A stretch of DNA of 5,375 nucleotides. Origin: Thermococci archaeon (GTDB lineage: Archaea; Methanobacteriota_B; Thermococci; Thermococcales; Thermococcaceae). The notes beneath the pieces are model-generated. The model saw only the letters and a program-made list of their open reading frames with translations, did no database searches and had not been told where the DNA came from. Position numbers and translations under genes: made by a program. Positions 1 to 4,161 of the stretch are shown in pieces. Numbering within the stretch: the first letter of the stretch is position 1; every line of letters starts with the position of its first letter. The DNA is taken from the NCBI GenBank assembly GCA_003660485.1, contig QMUI01000080.1, forward strand, positions 1-5,375. Direction: 5' to 3'.

Positions 1-1028
1 GCGATTATGCTGTGGCTTTTAAGTATGAGGATAAAATCTACCTCTTCAGGGATCCAATTGGAATAAGACCCCTCTATTATTCTCCGAACGGTCACTTTGC
101 ATCTGAAAAGAAAGTTCTGTGGACCCTTGGAGAGAAAGCAATTCCCGTAAATCCTGGGGAAGTCATGGAGATATCGAATCGAGGAATAAAAAGGTGGAAG
201 GTGTTTGATCCCCTTGATGTTAAAACTTGGGGAGTAGCATACCGTGAGGGTCTCAAGGATCTCCTTCTCAACTCCGTCAGGCTTAGAAGTCGAGATGAAC
301 TTGGCGTTCTATTTTCTGGGGGTCTCGATAGTTCGCTAATAGCTCTGCTTGCATCAAACTTCTCGGAGAAGGTTGTGCTTTACACTGCCGGAACCGAGGA
401 CAGTAAAGACATTGAATGGGCAAGGAAAGTTGCCGAGGAGCTTGGCCTTGCACTTAAGGAATATATCTTCTCGCGGGAAGAAGTTGAAGCCGAGCTTGAG
501 AAGGTGGCGTTCGCTGTAGAAGATCCCAATCCTATGAACATTGCCATAGCCATCCCTCTATACTTCTCAACTAAATTGGCACGAGAAGATGGGATTAGGG
601 TTCTATTAAGCGGACAAGGGGCGGATGAACTGTTCGGAGGATATGCAAAGTACCTAAATAATCCTGGCCTAATGATTGAAGACTTTAAAACACTTGCCGA
701 AAGGAATTTGGCCAGGGATGATAAGGTTTCGATGCTCAACGGCGTTGAGGTTAGGTTTCCCTACCTTGACCTTTCATTTGCCATCTTGGCACTCAACGTG
801 CCCTTGAACGAGAAGATAAGTGAAGGAATTAGGAAAAAGATTCTGAGGGAGGTAGCCGTGGATATGGGGCTCCCTGTGGATGTAGCCTACAGGGAGAAAA
901 AGGCCATGCAGTACGGGAGTAACTCTCAAAAGTTGCTAGAGAAAATAGCCAAATCAAGGGGGATGGGACTTAGGGAGTTCGCTGACCATCTGTTTGAGCG
1001 GATGAGGAGAGGGATTGGCTCTGAGTGA
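1..1028 (+). CDS. Asparagine synthetase (glutamine-hydrolysing)-like protein, 5' partial
   Basis: The reading frame is open from the first base (Asp-Tyr-Ala precede the GTG at 12), so the true start is upstream. About 100 residues are missing, including the catalytic N-terminal Cys of the class II glutaminase domain. Counting residues from the GTG at 12, the end of the glutaminase domain is visible as RDPIGIRPLYY (13-23) and ASEKKVL (30-36). The synthetase domain follows, with the pyrophosphate-binding loop SGGLDSS (102-108), SGQGADELFGGY (200-211), RDDKVSMLNGVEVRFPYLD (235-253) and a lysine in YREKKAMQYG (K296). Family members make asparagine from aspartate, ATP and glutamine through a beta-aspartyl-AMP intermediate in the cytoplasm. 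The protein ends soon after the core, like short archaeal forms and unlike bacterial AsnB. The usual Glu of the GEGADE/GEGSDE motif is Gln here, so another ATP-dependent amidation is possible. The family call is firm; the substrate is less so. Confidence 0.9.
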   Translation, partial: DYAVAFKYEDKIYLFRDPIGIRPLYYSPNGHFASEKKVLWTLGEKAIPVNPGEVMEISNRGIKRWKVFDPLDVKTWGVAYREGLKDLLLNSVRLRSRDELGVLFSGGLDSSLIALLASNFSEKVVLYTAGTEDSKDIEWARKVAEELGLALKEYIFSREEVEAELEKVAFAVEDPNPMNIAIAIPLYFSTKLAREDGIRVLLSGQGADELFGGYAKYLNNPGLMIEDFKTLAERNLARDDKVSMLNGVEVRFPYLDLSFAILALNVPLNEKISEGIRKKILREVAVDMGLPVDVAYREKKAMQYGSNSQKLLEKIAKSRGMGLREFADHLFERMRRGIGSE

Positions 1029-1054
1029 TGATGATAGTCCTCCAGAACCGACGC

Positions 1055-1063
1055 TTTTTCTTT
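1055..1063 (+). terminator. T-rich transcription terminator candidate
   Basis: TTTTTCTTT lies 27 bases after the stop of the asparagine-synthetase-like gene. Archaeal RNA polymerase commonly terminates at oligo-T tracts without a GC hairpin. The same core, TTTTCTTTAATT, recurs right after the DUF4097 gene, which fits a terminator role at both unit ends. The tract runs directly into an AT-rich inverted repeat, so it could instead be part of a regulatory site. Confidence 0.45.
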
Positions 1064-1078
1064 AATTATACAATTAAA
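1061..1078. repeat. AT-rich inverted repeat, copy 1 of TTTAATT-N4-AATTA motif
   Basis: TTTAATT (1061-1067) and AATTAAA (1072-1078) are a perfect 7-bp inverted repeat with a 4-base spacer, ATAC. Two further copies of the pattern occur at 3551-3567 and 3567-3583 in front of the first MFS gene. Copy 1 lies about 50 bp upstream of the TATA box of the regulator gene, a plausible place for an activator or upstream operator. The binding protein is unknown. In such AT-rich DNA, chance or a termination role remain possible. Confidence 0.5.
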
Positions 1079-1108
1079 CAACTCATTAATTCTGCTATTA
1101 CATAGAGA

Positions 1109-1124
1109 GATAAATTTTTATATA
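1109..1124 (+). promoter_or_regulatory. Promoter (BRE/TATA box) of the ArsR-family regulator operon
   Basis: A purine- and A-rich stretch (GATAAA, 1109-1114) precedes TTTATATA at 1117-1124, a close match to the archaeal TATA box. Transcription should start about 25 bases downstream, near 1145-1148, giving a leader of roughly 36-39 bases before the ATG at 1184. It is the best TATA box in the window and should serve the three-gene unit. Its last four bases lie inside the 9-8-9 inverted repeat, so a bound regulator could block TBP. Confidence 0.65.
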
Positions 1125-1146
1125 CCTATGCTTCCATATAGGTATA
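1121..1146. promoter_or_regulatory. Probable operator: 9-bp inverted repeat over TATA box and start site
   Basis: TATACCTAT (1121-1129) and ATAGGTATA (1138-1146) are a perfect 9-bp inverted repeat around an 8-base spacer. It spans from the end of the TATA box to the predicted transcription start. The 17-bp distance between half-site starts places equivalent bases 1.5-2 helical turns apart, suiting a dimeric winged-helix repressor. The first gene downstream encodes such a protein, so autorepression is the simplest reading. The geometry is seen directly; the identity of the binding protein is inferred. Confidence 0.55.
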
Positions 1147-1174
1147 GAAAATTATACTACAAAAATCTGTATCT

Positions 1175-1180
1175 GGTGGT
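1175..1180 (+). promoter_or_regulatory. Ribosome binding site of the ArsR-family gene
   Basis: GGTGGT ends 3 bases before the ATG at 1184 and matches part of the archaeal anti-Shine-Dalgarno complement (GGAGGTGAT). It supports this ATG as the start; no better-placed start codon is near. Confidence 0.55.
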
Positions 1181-1183
1181 ATC

Positions 1184-1594
1184 ATGGAGGATCTGAGGAG
1201 GCAACTTGAGGAGTTGAAGAGAAGGTTGGAGGTGCTTGAGGAGAGGATAGATCCAATAGATGAAGTTATGCTCTCAATAAAGGCAAGGCTGAAGAGAAAG
1301 CTCGAAACACTTCCGGAACTTGACGAGGAGAAAGCAGCAAAGACGTTAAAGGCTCTTGCCAATCCCGATAGAATTAGGATCCTGAAAATGTTATCGGAGA
1401 GGCCCATGGGCTTCAAGGAGATTAAGGAAGCCCTAGGTGTTGAGAGCCCAACCGTTTCCCATCACTTGAAGCTCCTCTTGAAAACTAGGATGGTGAGGAA
1501 GGGGGAGAAGTACGAGATAACTCCAGACGGTAGGCTATTCCTCAGGATATTGGAGATATTGTCTGCCCTGGAAGAGGTGGAGGAAAATGTTTGA
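1184..1594 (+). CDS. ArsR-family winged helix-turn-helix regulator with N-terminal coiled coil
   Basis: This 136-residue cytoplasmic DNA-binding protein is the first gene of the unit. Residues 1-25 form a charged heptad-like helix (MEDLRRQLEELKRRLEVLEE), probably a dimerisation coiled coil. The ArsR/HTH_5 fold follows: the helix LKALANPDRIRILKMLSERP (about 55-74), FKEIKEALGV (77-86), recognition helix SPTVSHHLKLLLKTRMV (88-104), and a wing with RKGEKYEITPDG (105-116). A last helix (117-133) may complete the dimer interface. There is no cysteine anywhere, so the classical ArsR/SmtB metal-thiol sensing site is absent; the signal could be a small ligand, protein partner, heat or membrane state. 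Its stop overlaps the start of the next gene by 8 bases, indicating co-translation. A 9-8-9 inverted repeat over its promoter suggests autoregulation. The fold is confident; targets and inducer are unknown. Confidence 0.9.
   Translation: MEDLRRQLEELKRRLEVLEERIDPIDEVMLSIKARLKRKLETLPELDEEKAAKTLKALANPDRIRILKMLSERPMGFKEIKEALGVESPTVSHHLKLLLKTRMVRKGEKYEITPDGRLFLRILEILSALEEVEENV
1574..1583 (+). promoter_or_regulatory. Ribosome binding site inside the regulator gene
   Basis: GAGGTGGAGG lies within the last codons of the ArsR-family gene, 3 bases before the ATG at 1587. It supports that start despite the 8-base overlap and suggests translational coupling of the two genes. Confidence 0.6.
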
Positions 1595-2891
1595 AGATGA
1601 GGGATTAAGGTTTAGGGTTAGGAACTTCCTGAAAGGGGTAGCTGCCCTTCTATTAGTGGTTTGGGTGTTTAGAGGGTGGCTTGGCTTAGAGGGATACAAC
1701 GAGCAAATTGCCTGGGTAATAATTGCGCTGATATTCATAATAGAGCTTCTTGGCGTAGGCAAATGGTTCGGAATAACTCTCAGTGGAATAGTGTTTGCAG
1801 TAGCTAAGGCATTCTTCATAGTGGCATTGTTTATTTTCGTGGGAGGATGGCTCGGTTTGCCTTCAGAGCTAGTCCTTCATGGATTCACGATTACAGCAAA
1901 GAAGGCCCTAGCTTACTCCATAGTCTTAGGTATAGCCGGATTACTGGTGGCAAGGTTTGACTTTCCCATAAGGAGGGGACGAGATATCACCCCTAAGGTG
2001 GAGAGAAAAGCCTACGAGTTCACTGGCCTCACATATGATGGAGTAGTAGTGAAGGGGGATGGGAAAGCATACCCGATAAAGTTCGGGAAGAAAAGAGTTG
2101 GGTGGGCAATCGAAGGAGACGTCACGGTTGAGGTTAAAACTCCGATAGGAACCGTCAGGAAGAGGCTGATAGGGCCAACGGTGATATGGACGAGACTAAA
2201 CTTAGAGGGAAGGAAAGTAAGCCCGAACCCAGCCTTTGTTGAGACGGTAAGCTCGATGCTTTCCCCAAGAATATACGAGGGTAAGACTGAGTCGGTAATT
2301 GATTTAGGCTTCCTGAAAGTGTACGAAGGAGAGGGCTTTGAGTACGTTAAGCTACCCTTCCTTGAGGTCATAAGCACTCCAGAAGGTGAAGAGGTAAGAA
2401 TCGGCCCAATAAAAATACATGAGGGCAGGCCCAGGAAGATAAGGGGTGAGATGTTCACGATAAGGGAGCTTGGCAACGGGTTCCAGCTCACAAAAGTGGA
2501 TGACAGGATGAGCATAGTTACGGATGAATTTAAGATAGAGATAGTTGGGAACAAGGTAACGTACAGGAGCGGTAGCGAAAAGCTGACCGTTGGAGACAAC
2601 TACGTCTCCCTTTCCTCTGGAGACATCTCAATAAGCGTTGGAAAAGGTTCTGCGAAGATAAGGATAGAGGACGCAATAATCTCGGCAAGGGACGGGAAGG
2701 TAAAGATAAGGATTGGGGACAGCATACACACGATAAGAAGCGAGGAAGCATTCAAGCTCGTTCTCAAGAAGGCCAAGGAAATAGTAGAGGAGCAGAGCGA
2801 GGACGTCATTGAGGGACTTGGCGTGGATAAGGCGAGGCTGAACAGAAGGGTTAAGGAGCTTTTGGATGAGCTAATGAAGTTCCTGGGGTGA
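1587..2891 (+). CDS. Membrane protein: four N-terminal helices plus long beta-rich soluble domain
   Basis: This 434-residue protein matches no named family that I recognise with certainty. Four hydrophobic segments are visible at about 16-34, 41-59, 64-88 and 105-123. The basic stretch just after the fourth (FPIRRGRD) suggests that the soluble part faces the cytoplasm. Residues 140-380 are rich in short alternating beta strands: a first region (140-300) with GDVTVEVKTPIGTV and related strands, then a run of short strand-turn units (308-383), for example KIEIVGNKVTYRSGSEKLTV and DGKVKIRIGDSIHTI, resembling a small beta-solenoid. A charged helical tail (385-434) ends the protein. It overlaps the regulator gene by 8 bases and is followed 4 bases later by the DUF4097 gene. 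TM helices plus a beta-repeat domain beside DUF4097 recall bacterial LiaF/PspC-linked 'toastrack' proteins. That is an inference from architecture, and function is unknown. Confidence 0.8.
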   Translation: MFEDEGLRFRVRNFLKGVAALLLVVWVFRGWLGLEGYNEQIAWVIIALIFIIELLGVGKWFGITLSGIVFAVAKAFFIVALFIFVGGWLGLPSELVLHGFTITAKKALAYSIVLGIAGLLVARFDFPIRRGRDITPKVERKAYEFTGLTYDGVVVKGDGKAYPIKFGKKRVGWAIEGDVTVEVKTPIGTVRKRLIGPTVIWTRLNLEGRKVSPNPAFVETVSSMLSPRIYEGKTESVIDLGFLKVYEGEGFEYVKLPFLEVISTPEGEEVRIGPIKIHEGRPRKIRGEMFTIRELGNGFQLTKVDDRMSIVTDEFKIEIVGNKVTYRSGSEKLTVGDNYVSLSSGDISISVGKGSAKIRIEDAIISARDGKVKIRIGDSIHTIRSEEAFKLVLKKAKEIVEEQSEDVIEGLGVDKARLNRRVKELLDELMKFLG

Positions 2892-2895
2892 GAGG
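2887..2895 (+). promoter_or_regulatory. Ribosome binding site embedded in the upstream stop codon
   Basis: GGTGAGAGG includes the TGA stop (2889-2891) of the membrane-protein gene and sits directly before the ATG at 2896. The GGTGA core ends 4 bases from the ATG. This arrangement sets the start and implies coupled translation of the membrane protein and the DUF4097 protein. Confidence 0.65.
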
Positions 2896-3537
2896 ATGAT
2901 ATTTGAGGACGTTAAGAGGGTTATCGTCTCTGGAGTCAACGGCAAGATAACGGTAGAGGAACATGAAGGGGACTTCGTTGAGGTAAAGTACACAATAGAG
3001 GGTGAGTGTGACGTGGAGGTTAAGCGGGAAGGTGAAACGCTAATAATCAAGGAGGAACCCAGGAAGAAGAAAATCCTTGGAATAATAAGTAAGGATCTAA
3101 AGGGGAAGGCGGACATAACCGTTAAAGTTCCAGAGAGTGTTTCAGTTACTGCGTCAAGCGTAAACGGGACTATACTCGTAGAGGGAGCGAAGGCTAGAAA
3201 AGTAACTTCGGTCAACGGCTCGATAATACTAAAGGAGGCCAGGGTATCGGAAGTTTCTACTGTTAACGGGAGAATTTCCGGAAGCATAGCCTTAGCTGAA
3301 GATCTAAAAGTTTCCGGGGTAAACGGCTCAATAAGCCTTGACATAGAGGACATGGAGGGAGATGGAATAGTTTCAACCGTGAACGGGGGCGTTAGGATTA
3401 GGCTGAGCGATCTCTGCGATGTCACGGTCCTAGCCAGCGCGGTCAATGGCAGGATTCATGTGGATGACTTCGAGGATGGTGAGTTCAAGCTCAAAGTTTC
3501 CACCGTGAATGGGAGCGTGGTTGTTGAGAGGTTCTAG
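2896..3537 (+). CDS. DUF4097-type (toastrack/putative adhesin-like) beta-repeat protein
   Basis: This 213-residue protein has no signal peptide or membrane segment, so it is probably cytoplasmic despite the 'putative adhesin' label often used for the family. After an N-terminal strand region (1-50) and a basic stretch EEPRKKKILGIISKDLKG (53-70), it consists of short beta strands divided by Val-Asn-Gly turns. VNG occurs at residues 14, 89, 106, 123, 142, 162, 183 and 204, usually as S/T-x-VNG-x-I/V; the last seven lie 17-21 residues apart. This strand-turn periodicity is typical of DUF4097/DUF2807-like beta-solenoid domains, where polar turn residues stack between rungs. The synonymous codons differ between repeats, so they are old or constrained rather than recently duplicated. 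It is the third gene of the unit. A likely role is as soluble partner of the preceding membrane protein, as LiaG-type proteins accompany LiaF-type ones; this is inference. Confidence 0.85.
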   Translation: MIFEDVKRVIVSGVNGKITVEEHEGDFVEVKYTIEGECDVEVKREGETLIIKEEPRKKKILGIISKDLKGKADITVKVPESVSVTASSVNGTILVEGAKARKVTSVNGSIILKEARVSEVSTVNGRISGSIALAEDLKVSGVNGSISLDIEDMEGDGIVSTVNGGVRIRLSDLCDVTVLASAVNGRIHVDDFEDGEFKLKVSTVNGSVVVERF

Positions 3538-3553
3538 TTTTCTTTAATTCTTT
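3538..3553 (+). terminator. T-rich terminator candidate after the DUF4097 gene
   Basis: TTTTCTTTAATTCTTT begins at the base after the TAG stop. It repeats 12 bases (TTTTCTTTAATT) found after the asparagine-synthetase-like gene and contains two pyrimidine tracts, as expected for archaeal oligo-T termination. If it acts as a terminator, the MFS genes form a separate unit. Some readthrough into them is possible. Confidence 0.4.
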
Positions 3554-3567
3554 AATTGGACAATTAT
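3551..3567. repeat. AT-rich inverted repeat, copy 2 of TTTAATT-N4-AATTA motif
   Basis: TTTAATT (3551-3557), spacer GGAC, then AATTATT follow the same pattern as copy 1. The symmetric part is TAATT/AATTA, 5 bp per arm. It lies 32-48 bases before the MFS start codon, where promoter elements are expected, and abuts copy 3 with starts 16 bp apart. No strong TATA box is visible, so TTTAATT may itself be a weak TATA element, which would let a bound protein compete with TBP. Confidence 0.5.
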
Positions 3568-3583
3568 TTAATTACATAATTAA
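3567..3583. repeat. AT-rich inverted repeat, copy 3 of TTTAATT-N4-AATTA motif
   Basis: TTTAATT (3567-3573), spacer ACAT, then AATTAA repeats the motif. It can also be read as a perfect 7-bp inverted repeat, TTAATTA/TAATTAA, around CA (3568-3583). It ends against the ribosome binding site, so a bound protein would cover the likely transcription start of the MFS unit. Function is inferred from position and repetition only. Confidence 0.5.
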
Positions 3584-3589
3584 GGAGGG
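3583..3589 (+). promoter_or_regulatory. Ribosome binding site of the first MFS gene
   Basis: AGGAGGG lies 9 bases before the ATG at 3599; a second purine run (GAGGGG) touches the ATG. Together they support this start. Confidence 0.5.
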
Positions 3590-3598
3590 TTAGAGGGG

Positions 3599-4129
3599 AT
3601 GCTCGGCTTCGGAAGGAACTTCTGGCTGTACGCGGTGGGAAGATGGATCTCTCAGGCGGGATGGATAATTCAGGATGTCGCCGTCCCATTGTACGTCCTC
3701 GACAAGACGGGCAGCGGGGTGATGATGAGCCTCTTCATAATGGCAGAACTAGTTCCGAGGCTCCTCGTTAACCCAATAGCAGGAGTAATTGGGGATAGGT
3801 ACGATAGAAAGAAGCTCATGTACGGGCTTGATATAGCTAGAGGGATTCTCCTCTTTGCAGTTATAGCCCTCAACTTCCTTGAGATACATCAGCTGTTGAT
3901 AGTCCAGATAGTCATGAGCATTCTAGGAGCTTTTTTCTCGGCGGGAATAGTGGGCATGTTCCCAGATCTAGTTGAAAAGAATCAGCTTGCGAGGGCCAAG
4001 CCCATACTGAACACTGGGAGTCAGATACTTAGAATAGCTGGTCCAATTATAGGTGGCTCGGTATACGCCCTCGGAGAAAGATACCAAGCTTTGCAGTCAT
4101 CCTTTACTACTACACCAATTTTAGAATAG
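3599..4129 (+). CDS. MFS transporter, N-terminal part only (internally deleted, probable pseudogene)
   Basis: This 176-residue open frame begins as a normal major facilitator transporter. Helices 1-5 are visible at about 8-31, 42-63, 75-94, 99-119 and 139-159, with the MFS motif A GVIGDRYDRK at 62-71 between helices 2 and 3. It aligns without gaps to the MFS protein encoded just downstream; by eye, 89 of 155 positions are identical, up to YALG (156-159). It then switches to an unrelated polar tail, ERYQALQSSFTTTPILE, and stops. MFS proteins of this type have about 400 residues and 12 helices, so over half is missing. A remnant of the original C-terminus lies directly after in another frame (4075-4161), showing that this is an internal, out-of-frame deletion. 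The fragment lacks helix 6 and the whole second lobe and is unlikely to transport anything, though it keeps a good ribosome binding site and may be translated. Confidence 0.8.
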   Translation: MLGFGRNFWLYAVGRWISQAGWIIQDVAVPLYVLDKTGSGVMMSLFIMAELVPRLLVNPIAGVIGDRYDRKKLMYGLDIARGILLFAVIALNFLEIHQLLIVQIVMSILGAFFSAGIVGMFPDLVEKNQLARAKPILNTGSQILRIAGPIIGGSVYALGERYQALQSSFTTTPILE

Positions 4130-4161
4130 ATCTACTTAGACTTGAGGAGGGGTTCTCATGA
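4075..4161 (+). pseudogene. Out-of-frame C-terminal remnant of the deleted MFS gene
   Basis: In the frame two bases downstream of the truncated MFS frame (codons starting 4075), translation gives RKIPSFAVILYYYTNFRIDL then LRLEEGFS and a TGA at 4159-4161. FAVILYYYTNFRIDLL resembles the end of the next MFS protein (GAVVLYYWLFHRDVLT, its residues 387-401), that is, the end of helix 12 and the C-terminal tail. The TGA overlaps the ATG of the next gene as ATGA, a typical arrangement of coupled genes in this kind of genome, which marks it as the original stop. About 220 codons (helices 6-12) are missing. The junction lies somewhere in 4072-4092; its exact position cannot be fixed from this window. 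Confidence 0.65.
4146..4153 (+). promoter_or_regulatory. Ribosome binding site of the second MFS gene
   Basis: GGAGGGGT ends 4 bases before the ATG at 4158. It lies inside the surviving tail codons of the deleted upstream MFS gene, so it was built into that gene for translational coupling. Confidence 0.65.

Noticed and set aside
12..1028. GTG at 12 as the true start of the asparagine-synthetase-like gene
   Set aside because: The frame stays open upstream to base 1 and encodes Asp-Tyr-Ala, matching the family's glutaminase domain, whose first part is missing. The start is outside the window.
1028..1105. 25-codon reading frame starting ATGATG directly after the asparagine-synthetase-like gene
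   Set aside because: It is very short, has no clear ribosome binding site, and runs through the T-rich tract and the inverted repeat. It is better explained as intergenic DNA.
1184..1594. Metal-sensing (arsenic/zinc) role for the ArsR-family protein
   Set aside because: The protein contains no cysteine and the neighbours are not metal-resistance genes, so the family name should not be read as a function.
2012..3446. Long reading frames on the minus strand across the membrane-protein and DUF4097 genes
   Set aside because: They are antisense shadows of well-supported genes. Their translations are Ser/Pro/Leu-rich and low in complexity, and no promoter or ribosome binding site was seen for them.
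2935..3513. DNA-level tandem repeat or CRISPR-like array in the VNG region
   Set aside because: The repetition is at protein level only. The intervening sequences and the synonymous codons of the VNG motifs differ, and spacing varies from 17 to 21 codons.
3538..3598. Insertion-sequence end or target-site duplication behind the AT-rich repeats
   Set aside because: There is no transposase fragment nearby and no paired terminal repeats with flanking duplications. Position at promoters fits regulatory sites better.
4060..4161. Programmed frameshift joining the truncated MFS frame to its C-terminal remnant
   Set aside because: A shift would still give a protein lacking helices 6-11. No slippery sequence is evident at the junction, and deletion explains both the frame change and the missing length.
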